Assembly (NCBI GenBank): GCA_045639325.1
Contig: JAZUCU010000026.1
Coordinates: forward strand, 1 to 64,000
Length of the DNA stretch: 64,000 bases
Source: RGIG8244 sp045639325
Lineage (GTDB): Bacteria; Verrucomicrobiota; Lentisphaeria; Victivallales; UBA1829
Reading direction: 5' to 3'
Shown: positions 8,443-15,920 of the stretch, piece after piece
Layout: each line of letters begins with the position of its first letter
How positions within the stretch are numbered: position 1 is the first letter of the stretch
Translations under genes and position numbers: made by a program
The notes under the pieces: generated by a model
Told to the model about the DNA's origin: nothing
Databases searched by the model: none
The model's input: only the letters and a program-made list of their open reading frames with translations

Positions 8443-9240
8443 ATGACTATGGAATTTTTTGATACTCACGCTCATTTTTATGCCCCCGATGACGGGGAGT
8501 TTGCCCCCTGGTTTCAACGTGCCGCCGATGCTGGTGTGACAAGAGTCCTTCTCGCTACCTCCGGCTGGGAAAACACCACCGACTCCGCCAATTGTGCCAA
8601 TGCAACAAAAGGTGCTTATTTTTCCGCCGGGATACACCCTCATGAAGCAGAAACAGAAACGAGTCACGACCTGCGGGACTATCTGACATTTCTCAAGCAG
8701 GAAAAATGTGTCGCCGCAGGTGAAATCGGACTGGATTATTATTACGAAATTTCCGGCGCAGAAAAACAGCGGGAAGTCTTTGAAACCTTCCTCAATCTTG
8801 CACTGGAATGTGATAAACCTGCCATCATCCACTGCCGGGATAAAGCCGATTCCGGCCCGGCATACGATCATGCCTACGAACACTTGAGTGCATTCGCAGC
8901 GAAAGGCGGCAGATTCGTGCTCCATTCATTCGCCGGTTCTCCCCAATGGGTCGAGAAGTTCGATCGACTCGGCGCATGGTTCGGCGTCGGCGGCATGGTG
9001 ACATTCAAAGCCGCAGAAAATATCCGGACCATTGTCCGCCTGATGCCCACGGACCGGATTCTGATGGAAACCGATTCCCCGTATCTGGCACCGGTTCCTT
9101 TCCGGGGCAAACGCAATCACCCTGCCCTGATGCCTAACATTACGGAAACATTGGCGCTTTGTCAATGCCGTACTGCGGAGGAAATGGCGGCGATTGCACT
9201 GGATAATGCCCTGCGGTTCTTCCGTATCACCAAAGACTAA
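8443..9240 (+). CDS. tatD: TatD-family metal-dependent deoxyribonuclease
   Basis: A 265-residue TatD hydrolase (TIM-barrel nuclease, two metal ions). Ligand motifs are complete: FFDTHAHF near the N-terminus, GEIGLDYYY, IIHCRDK, VLHSFAGS, and METDSPYLAP. The family removes damaged DNA ends; despite its name it is not part of Tat transport. The frame is open far upstream through the antisense of the epimerase gene, but the protein homology begins at MTMEFFDTH, so the start is ATG 8443 (ATG 8449 is an alternative). Only a weak AGAAAG site precedes it. The HNH gene follows 29 bp later and is probably co-transcribed. Confidence 0.88.
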   Translation: MTMEFFDTHAHFYAPDDGEFAPWFQRAADAGVTRVLLATSGWENTTDSANCANATKGAYFSAGIHPHEAETETSHDLRDYLTFLKQEKCVAAGEIGLDYYYEISGAEKQREVFETFLNLALECDKPAIIHCRDKADSGPAYDHAYEHLSAFAAKGGRFVLHSFAGSPQWVEKFDRLGAWFGVGGMVTFKAAENIRTIVRLMPTDRILMETDSPYLAPVPFRGKRNHPALMPNITETLALCQCRTAEEMAAIALDNALRFFRITKD

Positions 9241-9269
9241 ATAAACAATCAAAGGTATTACAGAATATT

Positions 9270-9620
9270 ATGGCTTACGACGATTGGATCGATATTCAGA
9301 AAGATGATGCACACGTTGCACGGGAACGAAAAAAAGCGAAAGAATTACGCAAATCTCAATGGTGGCAATCTCTTTTGCAGAAAGGAATCTGCCATTATTG
9401 CGGAGAAAAATTCAAACCGGAAGAATTGACCATGGATCATATCGTCCCCGTCGCCCGGGGCGGAAAAAGTGTCAAAGGCAATATCGTTCCCTGTTGTAAA
9501 GAATGTAATTCCGAAAAGAAATACCTCACTCCCGCTGAAATGATCATGCGTCAATTAGAGCGGGAGGAAGAAGAAAAACGCAAACTGCAGCAACAGCAGC
9601 AAAATCCATCACAGGAATAA
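9270..9620 (+). CDS. HNH endonuclease domain protein
   Basis: A 116-residue protein with a compact HNH fold: CHYC zinc knuckle (about residues 47-50), catalytic DHIVPVARGG (about 62-71), N of GNIVPCC, and second zinc pair CCKEC. The N-terminal third is charged and helical, and the C-terminus is a Glu/Lys/Gln-rich tail (EREEEEKRKLQQQQQ). Standalone small HNH proteins of this type occur in many genomes as nucleases of unclear role. Cotranscribed with tatD by position. The 3' end overlaps the converging EEP gene by 12 bp. Confidence 0.8.
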   Translation: MAYDDWIDIQKDDAHVARERKKAKELRKSQWWQSLLQKGICHYCGEKFKPEELTMDHIVPVARGGKSVKGNIVPCCKECNSEKKYLTPAEMIMRQLEREEEEKRKLQQQQQNPSQE

Positions 9621-10457
9621 TTCCGCAACAACCGGGTCATGATCGGAAGGATACTTGCCGTCAATCCGGGTGTCATCCACTTTGAATGACTTCACGCGCA
9701 CGTGATTGGAGACAAAAATATAGTCGATATATTTAAGCACTTTCCCCTTGAATCCGTGGTATGTGCCTTTCGGCCCCTGCGGCTTTGCAACAGATATCTT
9801 CGCTGCATCTTTCAAATATTGTGATGCTGTTTTGTAAACGCCGCTATCCGGTCTTGCATTGAAATCGCCGGTCAGAATAACCGGGAGAGATACTTCTTTG
9901 CGCTTGTTGACGTGATCCATAACCAAACGGATCCCATTCACACGGGCAAGTTCGCTGACATGATCAAGATGGGTATTGTAGTACAGGAATTTTTTACCAG
10001 TCTGGCGCACCCGGAACAACCCCCAGGTTGCAATTCGCGGGCAGGCAGAGCCCCATGATCTCACTCCAGGCATATCCGGCTTTTCAGAAAGTCCGAACGT
10101 ACCGAACTCCAGCAATTCAAATTTTGTTTTGTCGTACAGGATTGCAGAGTATTCGCCGCTGCTCTGAAAATCATTGCGTCCCACTCCGGTATAACCGTAA
10201 TTGGTTCCGGCGATCATGTCTTCGATCTGAAATTTCAGACCTTCCTGAATTCCGAAAATATCCAGTTTATTCTGTTCGATCACCTTGCGAATCCGGGGCA
10301 AACGGTTCTTCCAGGTGTAATCCCCTTTATCAACGGGAACCCGGATATTATAGGACGCAATCGTGATATGACTGTCCTTTTTCATACACAAGAACGCACA
10401 GCCGCTTGCGAAAGAAAGCGCAACAGCCAACGCCAGAAAGAGCAGAAGATTTTTCAT
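9609..10457 (-). CDS. Exported endonuclease/exonuclease/phosphatase-family lipoprotein
   Basis: EEP superfamily hydrolase (DNase I / Mg-dependent phosphodiesterase fold). Motifs: SYNIRV, FGIQEGL with the metal-binding Glu, YYNTHLDH, LTGDFNARPDS, and the C-terminal YPSDHDPVVAEL. The N-terminus starting at ATG 10457 (MKNLLLFLALAVAL) has a hydrophobic core and lipobox FASGC, so it is probably a lipoprotein acting outside the cytoplasmic membrane. An upstream ATG four codons earlier is less likely. It follows panD by 43 bp on the same strand. The substrate (nucleic acid, phospholipid or sugar phosphate) is not determinable. Confidence 0.82.
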   Translation of the reverse strand: MKNLLLFLALAVALSFASGCAFLCMKKDSHITIASYNIRVPVDKGDYTWKNRLPRIRKVIEQNKLDIFGIQEGLKFQIEDMIAGTNYGYTGVGRNDFQSSGEYSAILYDKTKFELLEFGTFGLSEKPDMPGVRSWGSACPRIATWGLFRVRQTGKKFLYYNTHLDHVSELARVNGIRLVMDHVNKRKEVSLPVILTGDFNARPDSGVYKTASQYLKDAAKISVAKPQGPKGTYHGFKGKVLKYIDYIFVSNHVRVKSFKVDDTRIDGKYPSDHDPVVAELFL

Positions 10458-10499
10458 AATCCTACACAATCCTGTAATAAAGATTTTTCAGAAAACGTC

Positions 10500-10877
10500 T
10501 CAGCCGATGTTCTGACGGCCTTTGCGACGCACTGCGATTTCATTTTTTTCATCCATGACAATGACGGACGGCAGATGGGTCTTGGCTTCTTCTTCCGTGA
10601 AGGAAGCAAAACACATAATGGTAATAATATCACCAATACGCCCTCTGTGAGCAGCCGCACCATTCAGACGGAAAATACGGGATCCGGCTTCCCCGGGGAT
10701 GGCATAGGTTTCCAAACGTTTTCCATTGGTAGCATTGACCACGAGGATTTTCTCATAGGGGAGAATGGAGGCAGCCTCGAGCAATTCGGGATCGATCTCC
10801 AAAGATCCTTCGTAATCCAAATCACAATGTGTAATGTGAGCGCGATGAATTTTACCTTTCAACAATTGCATCTGCAT
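10500..10877 (-). CDS. panD: Aspartate 1-decarboxylase proenzyme
   Basis: Pyruvoyl-dependent decarboxylation of L-aspartate to beta-alanine for pantothenate and CoA synthesis. The self-cleavage site is YEGS with Gly24-Ser25, exactly at the position of well-studied PanD proteins; Lys9, His11, Arg12 and the later ATNGKRLETYAIPGE and NGAAAHRGRIGD segments are conserved. Length 125 residues is normal. Start ATG 10877 (MQMQLLKG) gives the standard numbering and has AAGGAG upstream. The roughly 90-nt leader contains two hairpins next to the predicted transcription start. First gene of a unit with the EEP lipoprotein. Confidence 0.95.
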   Translation of the reverse strand: MQMQLLKGKIHRAHITHCDLDYEGSLEIDPELLEAASILPYEKILVVNATNGKRLETYAIPGEAGSRIFRLNGAAAHRGRIGDIITIMCFASFTEEEAKTHLPSVIVMDEKNEIAVRRKGRQNIG

Positions 10878-10918
10878 GATAACAGAAACTCCTTAAAGAA
10901 TTTATTTTTTTCAGTTGT

Positions 10919-10969
10919 GCGGAACAGCATCAAAAGTCCCGCAAATACGGCAGTACTTCACCGTATTGC
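10919..10969 (-). promoter_or_regulatory. Paired hairpins in the panD 5' leader
   Basis: Reading the minus strand, the predicted transcript starts near 10968 and at once forms AATACGG / CCGTATT (10967-10961 with 10950-10944), extended by flanking GC pairs. A second, weaker stem of about 5 bp follows (10942-10937 with 10924-10919). Together they could protect the 5' end or be regulatory. No known riboswitch class was recognised. Confidence 0.35.
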
Positions 10970-10974
10970 TTTAT

Positions 10975-11003
10975 AATATACCACCACTTTTTAAAAAAAT
11001 CAA
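10975..11003 (-). promoter_or_regulatory. Predicted panD promoter
   Basis: Minus strand TTGATT (11003-10998), 17-nt spacer, TATATT (10980-10975). Confidence 0.55.
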
Positions 11004-11021
11004 AAAAAACAGAAAAATTAA

Positions 11022-11050
11022 TTGCGAAATTGCAGAATATGTGATAAATT
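11022..11050 (+). promoter_or_regulatory. Predicted rdgB operon promoter
   Basis: TTGCGA, 17-nt spacer, TAAATT; about 50 nt upstream of rdgB and divergent from the panD promoter. Confidence 0.45.
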
Positions 11051-11101
11051 ACAGGAAATATCAATGGTTCATGATGAATTTTTAAGGAAAGGTGACCTAT
11101 C

Positions 11102-11722
11102 ATGCTTCAATTACTCGCGGCAACTACGAACAAAAATAAAATTCGCGAATTCCAGGAAATGTTTGCCGAAATCACGGATAAAGTAGCAATCGTTTCTCCC
11201 GACATCATGGGCGGTTTGCCGGAAATTATTGAAGATGGCACAACATTCGAAGAAAATTCCGCCATCAAAGCAAAAGAAGCATCCCGCTACGCCGATATGT
11301 CTGCTTTCGCCGATGATTCCGGACTCGAAGTCGATGCCCTCAACGGCGAACCGGGTATCAATTCTGCACGTTATGCCGGACCCGATGCCACCGATGCCGA
11401 CCGCATTGCAAAGCTGTTGAAAAATATGGAAGGCAAAACAAATCGCAAAGCACGTTTCGTCTGCGTTATCTCTCTTGCTTACCGCGGCAACCTGGCAGCT
11501 CAATTCCGCGGAGAAGTCGAAGGTACGATCATTGATGCCCCCAGAGGCGAAAACGGTTTCGGTTATGACCCTGTTTTTGTTCCCGATGGCTATGATAAAA
11601 CTTTTGCTGAATTGGGCCCCGAAGTCAAAGATGCCATCAGTCATCGCGGCAAAGCATTCGCCATGGCTGCCAACTTCGTCAAAGAAGAACTCTCAACAAT
11701 GGATGATTTTGAATTCGTATGA
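11102..11722 (+). CDS. rdgB: RdgB/HAM1 non-canonical purine NTP pyrophosphatase
   Basis: Hydrolyses dITP, ITP and XTP to monophosphates, keeping deaminated purines out of DNA and RNA. Conserved blocks: ATTNKNKIREF at the N-terminus, TFEENSAIKAKEAS, FADDSGLEVDALNGEPGI with the catalytic Asp, GENGFGYDPVF, and SHRGKAFA near the end. 206 residues is typical. A strong AAGGAAAGGTGA precedes ATG 11102. Its TGA overlaps the ATG of the next gene (ATGA), so an exported unknown protein is translationally coupled to it. Confidence 0.93.
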   Translation: MLQLLAATTNKNKIREFQEMFAEITDKVAIVSPDIMGGLPEIIEDGTTFEENSAIKAKEASRYADMSAFADDSGLEVDALNGEPGINSARYAGPDATDADRIAKLLKNMEGKTNRKARFVCVISLAYRGNLAAQFRGEVEGTIIDAPRGENGFGYDPVFVPDGYDKTFAELGPEVKDAISHRGKAFAMAANFVKEELSTMDDFEFV

Positions 11723-12648
11723 GAACCTGTCTGCTGTTCCTCTTTCTCTTTCTTTTCACCGCCGGTTGGCTTTCCGCCAAACCGGTGGAAATTGATTTTT
11801 CAGGAACACTCAGAAAAAATACCACATATTTATTCCATATCCGGACCAATCAGACCCGCAATTGTGAAATGAAGTTGCCGCGTCTGAAACAATATCCTCT
11901 CCGCCGTGATACACAGGAAATTATCTGCAAGGGCGAGCTCTTCTTTCATCCGGATGAAGATGGCGTGACATCGCAGAATGTGTATGATCTCAAAATTATC
12001 AGCCTTGCCGGAAACTTGAATTCCGAACGCCATGATTTCCCTGCTCTCTCCGGCAGAACCGTGCGGATTACGGTAAAAGACGGCAAAGCCCGTTTCCAAT
12101 TGATCCCGGAACGCAATAAGTGGTCTCTCGAAGATGCCGTCCTCGGCGGAGGTTCTTCAACCAGACAAAAAGATCAGAACATTCTTTCGCCCGAAGCCGA
12201 ACGGATGCTCCGGGCAATCTTCTCTCCCATCCATGACCCGGTCTCCAATTACATGGGCATGACCCGGAAAATGGAACTGCGCAAACATGTAAAGATGAAT
12301 ATCGCCCCCATCATCACGGCATTGCGTCAACGGGGCATCCATGCGGATCATTCCAATATCAAATCCTTTGCAGAATATGCCGGTTCGACATCCATCGACC
12401 GGATTCCCGTTCATCGCATCAACCTGATTGCACAGGGCGACCATGTACCCGGTTATGACTTCAAGTTTGAATTAACGTTGATGATGCCGGCGAAAAAGTC
12501 CGATGCGCAACATGGCCCCATGCGCATTTCCAGAAAAACAATGGAAATTGTCTCCACGCTTCTGCCCGATGGCAACCCGTTTTTTGGCGGAATGACAATG
12601 GAAACAGTATCCAATGACATGACGGATATTTTCATCATTCCGCAATAA
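11719..12648 (+). CDS. Exported protein of unknown function, coupled to rdgB
   Basis: 309 residues. The N-terminus MRTCLLFLFLFLFTAGWLSA is a Sec signal peptide with a likely cleavage after SAKP, so the protein is periplasmic or outer-membrane associated. The mature part is mixed alpha/beta with no recognised motif; it includes a long basic stretch (RKMELRKHVKMN) and an LTLMMPAKK strand. It starts inside the rdgB stop codon (ATGA) and is followed after 27 bp by the DA1-like peptidase, also exported, so the two may act together outside the membrane. No function is assigned. Confidence 0.75.
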   Translation: MRTCLLFLFLFLFTAGWLSAKPVEIDFSGTLRKNTTYLFHIRTNQTRNCEMKLPRLKQYPLRRDTQEIICKGELFFHPDEDGVTSQNVYDLKIISLAGNLNSERHDFPALSGRTVRITVKDGKARFQLIPERNKWSLEDAVLGGGSSTRQKDQNILSPEAERMLRAIFSPIHDPVSNYMGMTRKMELRKHVKMNIAPIITALRQRGIHADHSNIKSFAEYAGSTSIDRIPVHRINLIAQGDHVPGYDFKFELTLMMPAKKSDAQHGPMRISRKTMEIVSTLLPDGNPFFGGMTMETVSNDMTDIFIIPQ

Positions 12649-12675
12649 TAATTTTCCAACAGAAAAGGAGCATTT

Positions 12676-13674
12676 ATGAAAAGATCGGTTCTGATTTTTC
12701 TGCTTACCCTGACACCTCTGCTCCTTTCTGCGCTGGATTGCTCCGTCTGCGGCAAACGGATCCACGGCAATTATATCAAAACGGATAATGCAGTATACTG
12801 TACAAAAAGATGTTTCCTCTCCACCATGCCCACCTGTGCCGGATGCGGCAGAAAATGCGAACGGCAAGTCATCACCATGATGGGGAAAAAATTCTGCAGT
12901 CGACAATGCATGCACAATACATTCCGCTGTTATACCTGCGGTCAGGGTGCAGACAACATGATCGGTATGTATTCATCCGCCGGAAAACAGGTTCTTATTT
13001 GCCCCCAATGCAGCAAACGCCCGAAATGTTATTTCTGCGCTATGCCCTGCGACCGAAAGCCACCGCTCCGGGATGGACGCCGCATTTGTCAGACCTGCAG
13101 AAAAACAGCCGTGACCGATCACAATCAAATCCGGCGCATTTATCAGGAAGTCAGAAGAAATATGGGAATCTGGTTCGGCTTTGATCAACGTCATAAAATC
13201 GAATTGGTCATCGTCTCCGTCAGAGAACTGGAGAAACGCTCCAACAACATCTATCTACCCGATGGCGGACGCCGTCTTTCTCTGATGAATTATGAGCGTG
13301 AAGTTACAGAAAAACGCTATTACAACGGTAAAAAACAGCGTTATATTTCCAAAGAACGGTGCCGCATTTATATTCTGGATTCCATTCCGGCATTATTGCT
13401 TTATGATACTTTAGCACACGAATTGACACACGACTATCTGCGTCACAATCTGGGCGAAGTGAAAGTATTGGCTGACGAAGAAGGCTTTTGTGAATTGATG
13501 GCATCTATATATAATGAAAAAACGGGCAACGCCGGAATCAATAAACTCAAAGAAGAAAAGAAAGACCCGGTCTACGGTGGCGGCTACCGGAGAATGCGTT
13601 CCATCTATCTGCGCAATGGCAGAAACTGGAAACAGGCACTCCGTTCCATCCGTGCAGGACGGAAAGAATTTTAA
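12676..13674 (+). CDS. Secreted DA1-like zinc metallopeptidase with LIM-like zinc fingers
   Basis: 332 residues. Residues 1-20 (MKRSVLIFLLTLTPLLLSAL) form a signal peptide. Residues 22-141 hold paired cysteine knuckles: C22/C25 with C42/C46, C54/C57 with C74/C78, C85/C88 with C109/C112, and C118/C121 with C138/C141, the arrangement of LIM or treble-clef zinc fingers. The C-terminal half carries LAHELTHDYLRHN (HExxH at 248-252) followed by ADEEGFCELMA with a third-ligand Glu near 269. This is the pattern of plant DA1 peptidases (AHEMMHAW, then EEGICQ). Plant DA1 is a cytoplasmic ubiquitin-activated protease; here the whole module is exported. Start ATG 12676 follows AAAGGAG. Third gene of the rdgB unit. 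Family assignment is confident; substrate is unknown. Confidence 0.82.
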   Translation: MKRSVLIFLLTLTPLLLSALDCSVCGKRIHGNYIKTDNAVYCTKRCFLSTMPTCAGCGRKCERQVITMMGKKFCSRQCMHNTFRCYTCGQGADNMIGMYSSAGKQVLICPQCSKRPKCYFCAMPCDRKPPLRDGRRICQTCRKTAVTDHNQIRRIYQEVRRNMGIWFGFDQRHKIELVIVSVRELEKRSNNIYLPDGGRRLSLMNYEREVTEKRYYNGKKQRYISKERCRIYILDSIPALLLYDTLAHELTHDYLRHNLGEVKVLADEEGFCELMASIYNEKTGNAGINKLKEEKKDPVYGGGYRRMRSIYLRNGRNWKQALRSIRAGRKEF

Positions 13675-13814
13675 GCGCAAATCAGCTTGAATTTGCACAT
13701 TACCCCAAAACGTTTTTTGGAAAAGCAGCATACATTTTTTCATAAAAAGTAATATATCACAGCAAAAAATCGCCATTTTTTTCTTATTTACCGGTCACAG
13801 AAAAACAAATAAAT

Positions 13815-13843
13815 TTGACAAATGAGCAAATAAGTGCTATATT
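13815..13843 (+). promoter_or_regulatory. Strong predicted promoter of the lipoprotein-secretin operon
   Basis: TTGACA, 17-nt spacer, TATATT, with a TGC just before the -10 box (extended -10). It lies 57 nt upstream of the lipoprotein start; the rest of the 226-bp gap is AT-rich with no further feature seen. Confidence 0.7.
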
Positions 13844-13900
13844 ATCGAAATATATTTTTTTACGTATCAAGTTTTAACGAACCAAACAGGAAGGAGTAGC

Positions 13901-14347
13901 ATGAAATTTTTAAGCACGTTAGCTCTGATGGCAGGAGTACTGTTCTTCTGCGGTTGTACAACTGTCCAGGAAATGCCGGCAGAAAAAATTTCACAGGAAT
14001 GTAACACCCCCGAATTAAAGTTGTGCCGGGAATTGTTGGTTGCCTTTGTTAAAAACGACGCATCTGGTTTTGTAAGCCGTCTCACACCGGAAAACCAGAA
14101 AAGTTTTAACAAAGAGGAATTCAATGCGGCCCGTAACAACATGTTGAAGACAGTAGGGGAACCGGTTTCATTCCGCTATCTGACCACTTTGGAATTCGTA
14201 AAACTTCAACCTCATGTTTGGGTTGTCAGATTCAAGCGCAAGGATCTGGCAAAGAAAAATGAGTTCTTCAGTGAAGCACTCTTCCGTATTGTCACCGGCC
14301 GGGATAAAAACGGAAATGTCTACGTTCTGGGCTTTAACTTTTTGTGA
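13901..14347 (+). CDS. Lipoprotein of unknown function, first gene of the secretin operon
   Basis: 148 residues with a lipoprotein signal: MKFLSTLALMAGVLFFCGC, lipidated Cys near residue 19. The mature domain (ELKLCRELLVAFVKNDASGF, later HVWVVRFKRKD and VYVLGFNF) has the helix-then-curved-sheet look of an NTF2-like or DUF4019-like fold, but this is a weak inference. A strong AGGAAGGAG ribosome site precedes ATG 13901. It is followed after 67 bp by two secretin-like genes and may be a pilotin-like or assembly partner, by position only. Confidence 0.7.
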   Translation: MKFLSTLALMAGVLFFCGCTTVQEMPAEKISQECNTPELKLCRELLVAFVKNDASGFVSRLTPENQKSFNKEEFNAARNNMLKTVGEPVSFRYLTTLEFVKLQPHVWVVRFKRKDLAKKNEFFSEALFRIVTGRDKNGNVYVLGFNFL

Positions 14348-14414
14348 GTCCTGTGCGTACCCACGCATGAATTAAACCCTTTAACAAAAAACAAAAAAAC
14401 AACGGAAAAGAAGT

Positions 14415-15920
14415 ATGAAAAAACTCACTTCTATCGGGATCGGGGTGCTCCTCGCATGTGCCGCATTGGTATCAGGCGATGATAGCGTCAGAACGATCCA
14501 CCTGCGTCAGGACGATGCACAAGTCCGCTATGTCAGCAAAATCTATCAGCTGAAACATGCCAGTGCAGAAGAAATCCTGCCGTTCATCAACTCTGCGGTG
14601 AAACGTTACAGCCGCAACTCATCAGTTCGCCGCATCACAACTGGAAACAATGCGAAAAGTGCGGCGATCCTTGTCTCCACAGGTAAAGATTTCATTGCCT
14701 ATGTTGACGAAATCGTGGCGGCTCTCGACCGTCCCGGTAAACAGAAAAACACTTCTGCGATCAGCGGTACCGGTGTTACCAGAATCGGTTACACACCCAA
14801 ATACCGTGCAGCTTCTGAATTGGCAAACATCATCAACGTGATGTTCGGCAGTTCCGCAGGCGCAGCATTTGTCAACGCAGAAACCAACACCATTTTCTGG
14901 CGCGATCAGGCAGCATCCGCAGAAAACACACTCAAGTGGATCGAAAGATTGGACCGCCCCCTTCCCCAGGTCACAGTCCGTCTCAACTACTATGAACTGC
15001 GTGACAGCGACCTCAAAGACTGGGGTTTTGACTATCTCGCATGGAAGAACGGTCCCGGTGTCAACCTGTTGAATGTTGGTTACAACACAGGTAAAATTGC
15101 AGTTGACGAATTGCTTCAGGCAACTCAGTTTGTTGCAAACTCCTCCTGGGGTTTCGGCGGATTCTTCACTGCTCCTCAGTTTGACATGAGCTTCATCCGT
15201 TGTTTGCAGCAGAGCGGCAGCGCAGCCATTTCTGCACAGGCATCTTTGACCATGATCAACACACCTGTTACAACAGAAAATGAATACGCTTTCCTGCAGA
15301 ACATCCAGATGAAAAATCCGGATACTGCCCCCTTCCTCTACCGTACATCTCTCACTCCGGAATATCAGAACCTTTCCAAGAACGTCCTCGGCCGTACACT
15401 CGTTGGAAAGAGCTACTACGAAGATGCAAACGGTGTGAAACATGCATGTCCTCCCGAACTCAATGCAGTTATCGTCAACCCCTTTGTCTGCCTGAACAAT
15501 GGTACATTTGTTCCCGCAAGCGCAAAGAAAGGTGCTAAAACAGAAGGTTGCGTGATCTTCAGTTATGCATTGAACTTCAAAGACGTTGTCGAACGCGGAA
15601 ATACCGGTTCCGAATTGAGCAACTCTGCTACATTCACCGGCGGTACAACTCTCAAGTTCGGTCAGGAAAAAATGCTCGCTCTCTACGAAAAAGAAAACGA
15701 TGTCGAACAGACAATCGGTTTGCCGATCCTCTGCCGCATCCCCTGGATCAAATATCTTTTCAGCACTGTCACAAGCATCAAAGAACGTACTTATGTTGTG
15801 GTCACTGCCGAAGCAATCCCCGTCAATCCTGATGCCCCCGGCATCATGGCTCCGATCAGCGCAAGCAGCAAGATCGACCGTCGTATTGAAAAACTTCTGG
15901 ACAAGGACAATAGCAAATGA
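14415..15920 (+). CDS. Secretin-like (GspD/PilQ-type) exported protein 1
   Basis: 501 residues with a Sec signal (MKKLTSIGIGVLLACAALVS). Two N-domain-like modules follow (YVSKIYQLKHASAEEILPFI and RIGYTPKYRAASELANIINV), then LPQVTVRLNYYELRDSDL, the start of the secretin core. The C-terminal segment IGLPILCRIPWIKYLFSTVT with ERTYVVVTAEAI corresponds to the conserved secretin lip and terminal strand. Secretins form outer-membrane channels of type II/III secretion or type IV pili. No ATPase, inner-membrane or pseudopilin genes are nearby. It shares motifs with the next gene, which it overlaps by 4 bp (ATGA), so they are likely paralogues made together. Confidence 0.75.
   Translation: MKKLTSIGIGVLLACAALVSGDDSVRTIHLRQDDAQVRYVSKIYQLKHASAEEILPFINSAVKRYSRNSSVRRITTGNNAKSAAILVSTGKDFIAYVDEIVAALDRPGKQKNTSAISGTGVTRIGYTPKYRAASELANIINVMFGSSAGAAFVNAETNTIFWRDQAASAENTLKWIERLDRPLPQVTVRLNYYELRDSDLKDWGFDYLAWKNGPGVNLLNVGYNTGKIAVDELLQATQFVANSSWGFGGFFTAPQFDMSFIRCLQQSGSAAISAQASLTMINTPVTTENEYAFLQNIQMKNPDTAPFLYRTSLTPEYQNLSKNVLGRTLVGKSYYEDANGVKHACPPELNAVIVNPFVCLNNGTFVPASAKKGAKTEGCVIFSYALNFKDVVERGNTGSELSNSATFTGGTTLKFGQEKMLALYEKENDVEQTIGLPILCRIPWIKYLFSTVTSIKERTYVVVTAEAIPVNPDAPGIMAPISASSKIDRRIEKLLDKDNSK

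Noticed and set aside
8874..9252. Minus frames inside tatD
   Set aside because: Shadows of the TatD gene with no motif.
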